Shown piece after piece: positions 35,635-44,488 of a stretch of DNA of 64,000 nucleotides (its first letter is position 1; the number at the start of each line of letters is the position of its first letter). The stretch spans positions 1,612,001-1,676,000 of the forward strand of contig NZ_AP031573.1 in NCBI RefSeq assembly GCF_041154745.1, given 5' to 3'. The position numbers were made by a program, and so were the translations under genes. Origin of the DNA: Flavobacterium sp. CFS9 (GTDB lineage Bacteria > Bacteroidota > Bacteroidia > Flavobacteriales > Flavobacteriaceae). Below the pieces are notes generated by a model. That model did no database searches. It saw only the letters and a list, made by a program, of their open reading frames with translations, and had not been told where the DNA came from.

Positions 35635-38600
35635 ATGAAGAAAACTTTACTTTTTAAAACACCTTCTTTTCCCTTTAATCTTTCGTCAAAAAATTTTAGT
35701 TCCGATAGAAAAATTAACTTTTTTTCAGCTATAAACCCCCCCCTCGAAGCCACAAAAAATCACTTTAAATTACTCGTTACTCTTGTTCTATTTATCAATG
35801 CCAGTAATTCGAATGCGCAATGCAACTCTGGTGCAACAGCAGGCACAGTAAGCAGTAATAACAACAAATTATGTGTAGGAGTTACAGAAGGGTTCTGGTC
35901 GGCTGGAGGATGGGACTCTGGCACCTGGTCTTCATCAAACCCTTCAGTTTTAGAAGTTATAAGCTCAAGCAAAGGAAACGCTACTATCAAAGCGTTAGCA
36001 CCTGGAGTTGCAAATGTAATCTACACCTTAACGCAACCAAATTGCTCTACCGTTAAAACTTCCCAAAAGCAAATCACTGTTTATGAAGCTTTAGGAACTA
36101 CTGGAGAAATTACAGGATTTACACCACAGTGCCCTGGAAACACAGGACAAGTTTATTCCATACCTCCTGTAGCAAATGCAACCAAATACGACTGGAAACT
36201 ACCATCTGGTTGGGTTATTACCGCGGGAGCTAATACCAACTCCATTACAGTAACCACCAGCTCAACTGCAGGAAATCTTAAAGTCGAAGTATCTAATGAT
36301 TGCAGAACAAATGAAGCCAAATACCTATATGTTAATATCACCAACGGAAAAACAGCAAAACCTACTATTACTGCAAGCGGACCAACGACTTTTTGCCAGG
36401 GAGGCAGTGTGGTATTGACTTCAAGCATTGAAGACAATTACCTTTGGTCAAACGGAGAAACTACCAGAAGCATAACGGTTACAGCACCTGGAACCTACTC
36501 GGTAATTACAAAAAAAAATGATTATGTATGCCCAAGCAATGCCTCAAACAGTATAGCTGTCAATGTACAAGCAGGATTAACATTCACCAATCAACCGCAG
36601 GACTTAATTGCTTGTGAAGGTCAGTCCGGAACCTTTAGCGTAACCGCATCAGCCTCGAATGCAACCTACCAATGGCAATATTCTGCCAATGGCTCAACGA
36701 ACTGGACTAATACCAATGGGGTTCAGGGTGTATCAGGTCATAATACGGCAACCTTAAATTTGGCCAACCTTCCTTTGTCCTATAGTGACTACTATGTACG
36801 TTGTGTCGCAAGAAGCTCAACCACTTGTCCTGCCAATACTAACACAAACTCAAATACTGCTAAACTAAGGGTTAACCCATCATTAAAAATCACCTCACAG
36901 TCAACTGCTACTCAGACCAAATGCATCAATGATACCTTTACACCTATGACTGTCACAACTACAGCATCCGGGGCCTTAACCTATCAATGGTTTAGTAATA
37001 CTACTGCAAACACAACAAACGGAACATCATTAGGAACCTCAAATGGAGCCAGAACCAATAGTTACACTCCGCAAACAACAACAGTGGGAACATTGTATTA
37101 CTATGCTATCGTATCATCGAACTGTGGAACAGCAACAAGTGCTATATCAGAAGCTATCATCACAAAAACAACACCTGCACCAACAGTAGGAACCATTAAG
37201 CAGCCTACCTGTACTATACCAAGCGGAAGTGTTGTTCTGCAAAATATACCTTCATCAGGAAAACTGGTGGAGTCACGTGGAACTGTCTACAATTATACAA
37301 CCTCCGGAACGACATACGAAATTACAGGATTAGCTCCGGGAACCTATAGATTTGCCATCGATGACAATTGTGGAAAATTATATTCTTCAGATATTGTTAT
37401 TCAGACAGCAAATACCTGGAATGGAAATCAATGGTCTAATGGAACACCAACCGTAAACGATCCAATTCAGTTCACAGGAAATTATACGGCAGAAACAGAT
37501 CTTAACGGGTGTTCCTGTAAAATTGACAATGGAGCAACGGTAACTATAAAATCAGGAATAACCTTAACTATTGCCAATAGTATAGACGTTAACTCCGGAT
37601 CTTTAGTTTTTGAAAACAATTCCAGTTTGATACAAAAAAGCAGCGCTAAGAATACAGGAAGTATTTCATACATCCGTACAAGTCCGCCTATATTTCAAAA
37701 AGATTATTTGTATTGGTCTACCCCGGTAACTCCACAAAAATTAGTAGACGTTTCTCCTTCTACGCCTGCCAATTTTTACTATGGCAATGATGGTACACAA
37801 TGGGTACGAACCAATAGAGAAAGCAATATGATTGTTGGAAAAGGCTACATTATTAGAGGGCCATCGAATTACACCAATACCAACAAACAAGAGTTTACTG
37901 CAACTTTTAAAGGAATTCCAAACAATGGAGATCTGGAAGGAGAATTGCTAACTGCTACGCAAGCTCACCTGATCGGAAATCCTTATCCGTCTGCTTTAAG
38001 TGCCGATCTACTTTTAAAAGAGAATCCAATGTTAAACGGAACGCTTTATTTCTGGACGCACAACACTCCGGCAAAACCTGTAGCAAGTAATCAGTACAGT
38101 GCTGATGATTATGCTTCATACAACCTTAGTGGAGGAGTTTCGGCAAAATCAGATAAACAGCACAATAATGATCCTGCAAAAGACAAAGGCACTAAACCAA
38201 CGGGCAACATAGCAGCCGGGCAAGCCTTTTTTGTAACGACAAATGCTGCAGGAAAAGTCAAGTTTAACAATGCCATGCGATTGGGCGGATCGAATAACGG
38301 TCAGTTTTTCAGACCAGGAAACACCTCAAAAGAGGCGGCTATAGAAAAACATCGCGTTTGGCTAAACATGACTAATGCAACGGGAGCTTTTAAACAATTG
38401 CTGGTAAGTTACATTGAAGGAGCAACCAATGACTTTGAAACCAATTACGATGGATTAACTTTTGACGGTAACCAGTATTTGGATTTTTACACTACAGATC
38501 AAAAAAACAAATATGTAATTCAGGGACGTGCTCTGCCATTTACAGATACAGACCTTGTTTCGCTAGGATACCGCACAACAGTTGCAGGTGATTTTACTGT

Positions 38601-39024
38601 TGCAATTGATGAAGTAGACGGAAACATGAGCAATCAGGCCATTTACATTGAAGACAAAGCTACCGGAACAGTACATGATTTAACACAAAGCAATTATACT
38701 TTTAAAACCGAAGCCGGTACCTTTACCGAACGTTTGACACTGCGTTACAAATCAGGCAAAACTTTAGGTACAGGAGATTTTGAAAACATCGAAAATGGTA
38801 TTCTTATTTCGACTGGAAATAAAACCATTCAAATATCTTCATCAAAAGAAACCATTAAACAAGTGGTTATTTTTGACATTACAGGCAAACAGTTATACAG
38901 TAAAAACAAAATAAACAGTACAGAACTTCAAATTCAAAATTTACCGGCTGCCAATCAGGTTTTATTGGTGAAGGTCACTTTGACCAATGATTTTACCATT
39001 ACACGAAAAGTGCTGTTTCAGTAA
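35635..39024 (+). CDS. Giant T9SS cargo protein: Ig-like front, conserved C-terminal module
   Basis: This is a 1129-residue protein. The N-terminus is unusual: about 40 hydrophilic, basic residues precede the hydrophobic signal core (FKLLVTLVLFINASNSNAQ, about residues 43-62), with no later in-frame ATG. Ig-like and PKD-like repeats follow (about 65-500; for example FCQGGSVVLTSS, LWSNGETTRSITV), then a QPTC domain (about 515-585). The constant module begins near 593 (NTWNGNQWSNGTP): GCSCKIDNG, DYLYWSTPVTPQKL, LIGNPYPSAL, YFWTHNTPA, GAFKQLLVSYIEGATN, VIQGRALPF, tail ITRKVLFQ. It is closely related to the modules at 26022 and 30229 although it lies on the opposite strand beyond recX. Confidence 0.92.
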   Translation: MKKTLLFKTPSFPFNLSSKNFSSDRKINFFSAINPPLEATKNHFKLLVTLVLFINASNSNAQCNSGATAGTVSSNNNKLCVGVTEGFWSAGGWDSGTWSSSNPSVLEVISSSKGNATIKALAPGVANVIYTLTQPNCSTVKTSQKQITVYEALGTTGEITGFTPQCPGNTGQVYSIPPVANATKYDWKLPSGWVITAGANTNSITVTTSSTAGNLKVEVSNDCRTNEAKYLYVNITNGKTAKPTITASGPTTFCQGGSVVLTSSIEDNYLWSNGETTRSITVTAPGTYSVITKKNDYVCPSNASNSIAVNVQAGLTFTNQPQDLIACEGQSGTFSVTASASNATYQWQYSANGSTNWTNTNGVQGVSGHNTATLNLANLPLSYSDYYVRCVARSSTTCPANTNTNSNTAKLRVNPSLKITSQSTATQTKCINDTFTPMTVTTTASGALTYQWFSNTTANTTNGTSLGTSNGARTNSYTPQTTTVGTLYYYAIVSSNCGTATSAISEAIITKTTPAPTVGTIKQPTCTIPSGSVVLQNIPSSGKLVESRGTVYNYTTSGTTYEITGLAPGTYRFAIDDNCGKLYSSDIVIQTANTWNGNQWSNGTPTVNDPIQFTGNYTAETDLNGCSCKIDNGATVTIKSGITLTIANSIDVNSGSLVFENNSSLIQKSSAKNTGSISYIRTSPPIFQKDYLYWSTPVTPQKLVDVSPSTPANFYYGNDGTQWVRTNRESNMIVGKGYIIRGPSNYTNTNKQEFTATFKGIPNNGDLEGELLTATQAHLIGNPYPSALSADLLLKENPMLNGTLYFWTHNTPAKPVASNQYSADDYASYNLSGGVSAKSDKQHNNDPAKDKGTKPTGNIAAGQAFFVTTNAAGKVKFNNAMRLGGSNNGQFFRPGNTSKEAAIEKHRVWLNMTNATGAFKQLLVSYIEGATNDFETNYDGLTFDGNQYLDFYTTDQKNKYVIQGRALPFTDTDLVSLGYRTTVAGDFTVAIDEVDGNMSNQAIYIEDKATGTVHDLTQSNYTFKTEAGTFTERLTLRYKSGKTLGTGDFENIENGILISTGNKTIQISSSKETIKQVVIFDITGKQLYSKNKINSTELQIQNLPAANQVLLVKVTLTNDFTITRKVLFQ

Positions 39025-39041
39025 TCGTTGATTCGTTCTAT

Positions 39042-39078
39042 AAAAAAAATCCATTTGCTGTGGCGAATGGATTTTTTT
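39042..39078. terminator. Bidirectional terminator between T9SS gene and ketoacyl synthase gene
   Basis: AAAAAATCCATT and AATGGATTTTTTT pair around a loop of about 10 bases, between converging genes. The ATCCATT stem recalls the terminators of the other T9SS genes. Confidence 0.85.
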
Positions 39079-39102
39079 ATTATGAGGTTTCAAAAGGCCT
39101 AA

Positions 39103-40272
39103 TTATGGTTTTTCGATCAAAACGCTAACTGCATTCCCTCCAAAACCGACTGCATTAATCAATATTCTTTTAATCGGTTTTGTTTGTTTTTGTTCTTCTC
39201 CGAAAGGCACTCCAATAAAAGTATCGTGCTGAAACATCAAAAGTGCCAACTCTAAACTCAATATACCAGATGCTCCAAAAGTATGCCCGATTTTCCATTT
39301 ATTGGTAGTTAGCAAAGGCAGCTGAGTCCCAAAGACCTTTTCAATAGCTCTCACTTCTGTTAAGTCTCCTTTAATCGTTCCGGGAGCATGCATCACAATT
39401 GCATCGACCGATTCAGGAGCCACATCTTTTAAAGCCATTTTCATTGATTTCTGAAAACAGGTAGCTTCCGCAGAAATCGAGATATTGTGTTCTAAAATTT
39501 CGGTTGCATAACCAACTCCTGTTATATATGCAACTGCATTTTCTTTCTCACCGGTTTCCAGACAGCAAACTGCTGCACCTTCCCCCAGAATCATAGTATT
39601 CTGAGTTTTCTCAAAATCGAAAGCCAAATTAGGCCACAATTCCGTTTCCTGATCGATTCTCGAATATATTTTAAGCGCTCTCATCTGAGCAATCGTAAAA
39701 TCAGTCAATGGCGCTTCGCTTCCTCCTACCAAAAATTTATCGGCCATATCTGATTTCAACCACGCCACACCATTCAGCAAAGCATGAAGTGCAGTTGAAC
39801 AGGTTATAGAATGTGATATTTCCGGGCCAACACTCTGCAGATCGTGAGCAATCCAAGAAGATATATTTCCTAAGGTTGTTGTTGGAGAAGCTAAAGTTTG
39901 AGCTTTTCCTGTATCGATGTATTCTTTATAATGTTTTTCGAATAAATCTGTTGCCCCTCGAGACGAACCAATATTAATTCCGAAAATAGCATCTGAACTC
40001 CACCCTGCCTGCTTAACCGCTTGTCTTGAAGCCGCCAAAGCAAACAAAACCGAATCGTCCAGAAATTTATACTTAGGATCAGACTCTCGTATTTCCGAAA
40101 CAATTTGTTTGGACTCAGCATCCAGAGCAGCGACAGAAGTTTCCTGTTGGTCTAAAAACTGCTTCGAAAAACAATGTTGACGATCAAGGTACTTTTCCCA
40201 CACTGATTTCGCATTATTTCCCAAAGGTGAAATAGACGAAAAAGCTGTTATAGAGATTTTTTGTGTATTCAA
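39103..40272 (-). CDS. Beta-ketoacyl synthase in the biotin operon
   Basis: This 389-residue thiolase-fold condensing enzyme is of FabF/KAS type. The catalytic triad appears complete: Cys in ITCSTALHALLNG (about residue 160), His in VMHAPGTIKGD (about 293) and His in NKWKIGHTFGASG (about 332), with AVGFGGNAVSVL near the C-terminus. FabF-type enzymes extend acyl-ACP chains with malonyl-ACP. It starts 22 bases after bioA ends, so it is probably the third gene of a bioD-bioA-KAS unit. An attractive inference is that it helps build the pimeloyl-ACP chain for biotin. A general fatty-acid or polyketide role is the alternative. It is not BioZ, which is KAS III-like. Confidence 0.85.
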   Translation of the reverse strand: MNTQKISITAFSSISPLGNNAKSVWEKYLDRQHCFSKQFLDQQETSVAALDAESKQIVSEIRESDPKYKFLDDSVLFALAASRQAVKQAGWSSDAIFGINIGSSRGATDLFEKHYKEYIDTGKAQTLASPTTTLGNISSWIAHDLQSVGPEISHSITCSTALHALLNGVAWLKSDMADKFLVGGSEAPLTDFTIAQMRALKIYSRIDQETELWPNLAFDFEKTQNTMILGEGAAVCCLETGEKENAVAYITGVGYATEILEHNISISAEATCFQKSMKMALKDVAPESVDAIVMHAPGTIKGDLTEVRAIEKVFGTQLPLLTTNKWKIGHTFGASGILSLELALLMFQHDTFIGVPFGEEQKQTKPIKRILINAVGFGGNAVSVLIEKP

Positions 40273-40294
40273 AATATTTTATTTAATCGCAAAA

Positions 40295-41566
40295 TTAAAC
40301 CATTTCAATGGCTTCTTCTATGGTTTTATATACTTTTTGAAGCTGCTCATCACTCATGATATACGGAGGTAAAATGTAGACGATATTTCCGACAGGGCGT
40401 AAAACCACACCTTTGTCAATAAAGAAATTATAAAGCTTAGTTCGCATTGAACCGTAATAACTCTCTTCTGAATCTGATTTGATTTCAACTGCAAAAATAA
40501 CCCCCAATGTTCTGGCAGTAGTTACTTTTGAATGCTTCTCGATTTTCTTCTGAAAATCCAAATGACTCTTATGAATTCTTTCAATGTTAGCCTGCATTTC
40601 GTCCGTATGCAACAAATCAATGCTCGCCAAAGCTGCAGCACAACCAGTAGGATTTGCAGTAAAAGTATGTCCGTGAAACAAAGCCTTATTGATATCGTCA
40701 TCATAAAAAGCATCAAAAACCTCTTGTGTAAAAGTGGTAATTGCCATCGGGATTGTGCCTCCCGTTAATGCTTTAGACAAACACATCATATCCGGAAGTT
40801 CGGTCACATAATCCATTGCAAAGGTTTTTCCTGTCTTACCAAAACCCGTCATTACTTCATCGGCAATGGTAAGAACATTATTCTCTTTGCAAATTTGAAT
40901 CAGTTTGACCAAGGCCTCCGGTTCGTACATCACCATTCCGGCAGCACCCTGTACCAAAGGTTCAAAAATAAAACCGGCACAACTATGATTCTGAATAACA
41001 TTTTTCAAAGCATCAAAGCTTTCCTGCTCCTGCCCTTTTACCGGAACCGGAATTCTCACTACATCAATAAACATTCCCTGAAACGCCTGTGTATAAAAAG
41101 AGATACCACTCGCTGCCATCGCCGCAAAAGTATCTCCGTGAAAAGCATTTTCAAAAGCGATGATTGTGGTACGTTTTTCCCCCTTATTGAAAAAGAACTG
41201 CAAAGCCACTTTTATAGCTACTTCAACTGCTGTTGAACCATTATCAGAAAAGAAGATCTTCTGCTGATTTTTAGGCAGGATCTCAATTAGTTTCTCCGCT
41301 ACTTTAACCGCCGGTTCGTGTGTAAACCCCCCAAACAATACATGCTCTAAAGTAGTTAATTGTTTGTAAATCGCATCGGCTATAAATCGGTTACTATGTC
41401 CAAATGGATTCACCCACCACGAGGCAATAGCGTCAATATATTCCTTGCCGTTCTCATCCCAAAGCAGCGCACCTTCACCTTTGGAAATTGCAATTGGAGC
41501 CTGTGCTGTTTTATGCTGTGTATACGGATGCCAAAGATATTGGCTGTCTTTTTCTGTTAATGTCAT
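40295..41566 (-). CDS. bioA: Adenosylmethionine-8-amino-7-oxononanoate transaminase
   Basis: This 423-residue class III aminotransferase uses PLP. It converts KAPA to DAPA with S-adenosylmethionine as amino donor. Visible are LWHPYTQHKTA (BioA N-terminus), SWWVNPFGHSN, FSDNGSTAVEVA, FENAFHGDTFAAM, the PLP Asp in IADEVMTGFGKTGK, the Lys in SKALTGGTIPMA and HGHTFTANPTGCAAA. The length fits BioA. Between it and bioD lie about 105 bases of a self-complementary repeat. It is followed closely by a ketoacyl synthase. Confidence 0.96.
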   Translation of the reverse strand: MTLTEKDSQYLWHPYTQHKTAQAPIAISKGEGALLWDENGKEYIDAIASWWVNPFGHSNRFIADAIYKQLTTLEHVLFGGFTHEPAVKVAEKLIEILPKNQQKIFFSDNGSTAVEVAIKVALQFFFNKGEKRTTIIAFENAFHGDTFAAMAASGISFYTQAFQGMFIDVVRIPVPVKGQEQESFDALKNVIQNHSCAGFIFEPLVQGAAGMVMYEPEALVKLIQICKENNVLTIADEVMTGFGKTGKTFAMDYVTELPDMMCLSKALTGGTIPMAITTFTQEVFDAFYDDDINKALFHGHTFTANPTGCAAALASIDLLHTDEMQANIERIHKSHLDFQKKIEKHSKVTTARTLGVIFAVEIKSDSEESYYGSMRTKLYNFFIDKGVVLRPVGNIVYILPPYIMSDEQLQKVYKTIEEAIEMV

Positions 41567-41579
41567 ATCTTGTGAAATG

Positions 41580-41675
41580 TTTTTTGTAAAATGTGAGATG
41601 TGAAATGTTTTTTGTTAGATGAAAGCATTTGACTTTTCACAAATCACATCTTACATTTCACATTTCACCTCTTAC
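41580..41675. repeat. Imperfect inverted repeat between bioD and bioA
   Basis: A stretch rich in GTGAAATGT / ACATTTCAC units: TGTAAAATGTGAGATGTGAA near 41585 is an imperfect inverse of ACATCTTACATTTCACATTT near 41647. It would fold into a long hairpin in the bioD-bioA leader region and might affect downstream expression. It looks like a member of the intergenic repeats of this genome. Confidence 0.55.
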
Positions 41676-42289
41676 AATTGTAATAAATTCTCTCTAAACA
41701 AATCGGCGTATTCCCGGATTACATTCTGATCAAAATAGGGTTCTTCATCAATTCTTCCGATACATTTTATTCCGGTTTTATTCAGAATTAAACTTTCAGT
41801 CGATTTGTTTTCACTTCCGCTGAAAATGATTCCTGCAACTTTAAATCCACGATTTTGAATCGCTTCAATCGTTAACAGTGTATGATTGATACTTCCCAAA
41901 TAATGTCTTGAAACCACAATTACTTTATAATCGGCTTGAATTAGATCAATAATAGAATCGGTTTCATTCAACGGAACAAAAATCCCTCCTGCCCCTTCTA
42001 CTACCAAATGATTATCGGTTTGAGGTTCCGTAATCATTTTTAAATCGATCGTAAGCCCATCAATTTCTGCTGCCAGATGAGGGCTTGCCGGTGTATTTAA
42101 TTCGTATGCATTCGGGAAAAATTGAGATTTCGAATTTGAAATTTGAGACTGTACTTTGTGTGTATCACTAAAATTCAGATCTCCGGCCTGAACTGGCTTC
42201 CAGTAATCAGCCTCTAAAGCTTCAACAACGATTGTCGAAGCAACGGTTTTACCAACATCTGTTGAAATTCCGGTTATAAATATTTTCAT
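41672..42289 (-). CDS. bioD: Dethiobiotin synthetase
   Basis: The start is the ATG at 42289, giving MKIFITGISTDVGKT and 205 residues; an in-frame ATG 41 codons upstream would add a sequence foreign to the family. The P-loop GISTDVGKTVAS, the substrate Lys in YWKPVQAGD, VEGAGGIFVPLNE and VSRHYLGSINHTLLT mark it as BioD, which closes the ureido ring of biotin with ATP and CO2. It is the first gene of the bioD-bioA-KAS unit. A TATTTTTG box (complement 42383-42390) could be its promoter, leaving a leader of about 85 bases. Confidence 0.94.
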   Translation of the reverse strand: MKIFITGISTDVGKTVASTIVVEALEADYWKPVQAGDLNFSDTHKVQSQISNSKSQFFPNAYELNTPASPHLAAEIDGLTIDLKMITEPQTDNHLVVEGAGGIFVPLNETDSIIDLIQADYKVIVVSRHYLGSINHTLLTIEAIQNRGFKVAGIIFSGSENKSTESLILNKTGIKCIGRIDEEPYFDQNVIREYADLFRENLLQL

Positions 42290-42402
42290 CCTTCTTTTGT
42301 TTCGCAAACATTCACAAAAAACAATTATGCTTTCTGATATCGAATAATGTTTTCCTGATAAATATCTGCTTAATATTGGATGCAAAAATACCAATAAAAA
42401 TA

Positions 42403-42430
42403 AACCCATCACGTATGATGGGTTCTATTT
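42403..42430 (-). terminator. Terminator of the sigma-factor operon
   Basis: AACCCATCA and TGATGGGTT arms with a CGTA loop, immediately after the stop at 42434. On the minus strand the tail is T-rich but interrupted. Confidence 0.7.
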
Positions 42431-42433
42431 AAC

Positions 42434-43048
42434 TTACTCTTCTTTTAATTCGTCTATTACTTTCTTTATTTCTTTAGCATATTTTCCGTAAAAAAACTGA
42501 ACCCACCATTCCAAAAACAATCCCATAAAAAGAATTGAAAAAAGAATAGATGAGAAAATGCCGATTATTTCTATACTGTTAAAGTCAAACAGAACAAAAT
42601 TGGCGGCTTTAGAATTCTGATCGTAGATTAAAACCATTAAAAACACAATCATGAAAGGTGTCAAAGCAAATCCGAAAGTCTTATACAACTCCATATTCAG
42701 ACGAATATCAAAATAAGTTTCATACAAATTATCCTTTGTTTTTAGAGCGGTATTATTTAATCGTTTATAGAAAAAATAAAATTTTGCCAAATAATAAATA
42801 CAAACCGCGGTGAACATACTGAAAAGCAAGAAAAACGGAACAATGTACTTCTGTTCAAAATGAAAAATATACGGGGTAAATCCTATCAACAGTATTGAAA
42901 CTATCTGTGCAATTAGCTCACTTTTTAAATTTTTTCTGATTCTGTCCAATGGCGTATTGGCTGATTGTATTTTTTCCAGATTATCCGGAAGAACAATGTG
43001 ATCCGATTTATCATTGTTCCATGCGTTTTGTATATCGTTAAAATCCAT
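42434..43048 (-). CDS. Four-helix membrane protein paired with an ECF sigma factor
   Basis: This is a 204-residue protein. The first 65 residues are soluble (MDFNDIQNAWNND, LDRIRKNLKSEL). Four hydrophobic helices follow, around residues 48-66, 71-93, 121-140 and 155-180 (for example AQIVSILLIGFTPYIF and GIFSSILFSILFMGLFLEWW). It overlaps the sigma factor gene by 11 bases, which implies translational coupling. The arrangement and the N-terminal cytoplasmic tail suggest an anti-sigma or sensor role, but the usual ZAS/HxxxCxxC motif of anti-sigma factors is absent, so the role is inferred from context alone. Confidence 0.75.
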   Translation of the reverse strand: MDFNDIQNAWNNDKSDHIVLPDNLEKIQSANTPLDRIRKNLKSELIAQIVSILLIGFTPYIFHFEQKYIVPFFLLFSMFTAVCIYYLAKFYFFYKRLNNTALKTKDNLYETYFDIRLNMELYKTFGFALTPFMIVFLMVLIYDQNSKAANFVLFDFNSIEIIGIFSSILFSILFMGLFLEWWVQFFYGKYAKEIKKVIDELKEE

Positions 43049-43541
43049 ATCCTTGATTTTTAATTATTTCTTTCAATTTTTCTTTTGCTCTGTTTAATTT
43101 CACCCTGGCATTTCCTTCTGAAATTCCTAAGTTCTCCCCAATTTCTTTATGAGAAAAACCCTCCAGCTGATAAAAAATGATCGCTTTATCTATTTTTTCG
43201 AGTTTTTGAACAGCTTTATAAAAATGGTCGATCTGACTTTCTTTGATGCGCGAATCTCCTTCATCGTCCTTAATATTCTCCGAAGCAATTTCGTATTTAT
43301 CCACCTTTCGTTTTTCCTTTCTAAGAAAAACAATAGCTGTATTTATGGCCACACGATACATCCAGGTCGAAAACTGACTCTCATTCCTAAAGGAACCGTA
43401 TGATTTCCAAAGCTGGCAAACGATTTCCTGAAACAAATCCTGTTGATCGTCAGAGTTATCCATGTACATTTTAGAAACCTTGTACAATATTCCCTTGTGA
43501 CTTTCGATCCGATTTAAAAATTCCTGTTCTTTCTCTTTCAA
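43038..43541 (-). CDS. ECF-type RNA polymerase sigma factor
   Basis: This 167-residue sigma-70 family factor is of the extracytoplasmic-function group. Region 2 is seen in YKVSKMYMDNSDDQQDLFQE and QFSTWMYRVAINTAI; region 4 in IFYQLEGFSHKEIGENLG and SEGNARVKLNRAKEKL. It would direct polymerase to stress- or envelope-specific promoters. It overlaps the downstream membrane-protein gene by 11 bases and follows a TraB/GumN gene with a 6-base gap, so the three genes are probably one operon. Confidence 0.92.
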   Translation of the reverse strand: MKEKEQEFLNRIESHKGILYKVSKMYMDNSDDQQDLFQEIVCQLWKSYGSFRNESQFSTWMYRVAINTAIVFLRKEKRKVDKYEIASENIKDDEGDSRIKESQIDHFYKAVQKLEKIDKAIIFYQLEGFSHKEIGENLGISEGNARVKLNRAKEKLKEIIKNQGYGF

Positions 43542-43547
43542 AATACT

Positions 43548-44411
43548 TTATTGCATTACTGGTTTGACTTTGTACCCTGCTTTCTTTAATAAACTAATCA
43601 CTCCATACTCTCCACCTAAATGTCCCGATCCTACAGCAAAAAACACACTTTGTTTTTTCATCAATTCCGGCATCGTTTTTACCCAATTCATGTTTCGCTG
43701 GTCTAAGATAACTTTATTTGTCTTTTCACTCCCCATTTTTTCATCTGTCACTACATCATACAATCCATTTATGTTTTCATTTTTATAAAAGGATACTGAT
43801 TGAGACATTACTAAATCATTTAGCTGCTCCAGCATCATTAACATTTCATCATTGGTATAAGCATTTTCCAACATCTTTCCTTGAGATTTTACAGTTTCCA
43901 GACCACCAATTTCAATATTTCTTTTCTTTGCTTTCTCAATAAATTCCATTTCATAAAACTTAAGGTCTTTACAGCCAAAACTTTTAATCGAAACCAGGCT
44001 CATTACTGCGGTCAGACTATAAGCATCAACCTGTTTGACAGTCATTCCGGTTGCTTTTTGCAGAATCAAATCCAATTTTGACAATTGTTCCGGACTCAGC
44101 GTTTTACTTAACGGCTCTTTCCCCAATACCAATTGCTGCATATCCGCCATTTCTTTCGGGTCTGCTAAATCAACTTCCAACACTAATTCGTTTGAGGCTT
44201 CAAATGCTTTTTTTGCCTTTTCAGAAAGAAAATAATCTCCTGAACAAATCGCATGAATTGTACCGTACAAATAAGACGGTTTCGATAATCCGTTTCCAGT
44301 AACTTCCCATAAAAGCGAATTTTCAAGTTTTGGAAATTTTTTCTGTGCCTGTGTCGTTCCGCTAAAAACTAATGCGATTACTGCAATTGCTGATGTAAAT
44401 AAATTTTTCAT
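43548..44411 (-). CDS. TraB/GumN family protein, exported
   Basis: The start is the ATG at 44411 (287 residues), placing a signal peptide MKNLFTSAIAVIALVFSG with TQAQ at the front; an upstream ATG at 44489 would translate a repetitive ATCAATCA tract. Family motifs are SLLWEVTGNG, PSYLYGTIHA, ELVLEVDLAD and the closing FFAVGSGHLGGEYGVISLL with the conserved GxxH. TraB-type proteins are thought to be metal-dependent hydrolases, and their substrates in Bacteroidota are unclear. It lies just ahead of an ECF sigma factor and may be co-transcribed with it. Confidence 0.88.
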   Translation of the reverse strand: MKNLFTSAIAVIALVFSGTTQAQKKFPKLENSLLWEVTGNGLSKPSYLYGTIHAICSGDYFLSEKAKKAFEASNELVLEVDLADPKEMADMQQLVLGKEPLSKTLSPEQLSKLDLILQKATGMTVKQVDAYSLTAVMSLVSIKSFGCKDLKFYEMEFIEKAKKRNIEIGGLETVKSQGKMLENAYTNDEMLMMLEQLNDLVMSQSVSFYKNENINGLYDVVTDEKMGSEKTNKVILDQRNMNWVKTMPELMKKQSVFFAVGSGHLGGEYGVISLLKKAGYKVKPVMQ

Positions 44412-44488
44412 TTTGCTGATTGATTTAATGATTGATGATGATTTGATTATTTTGATTGATTGTTTTCTGATTGATGATTGAACAGGCA

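Noticed and set aside
42290..42412. N-terminal extension of BioD
   Set aside because: The extra 41 codons are unlike any BioD N-terminus and overlap a probable promoter region; the P-loop start at 42289 is normal.
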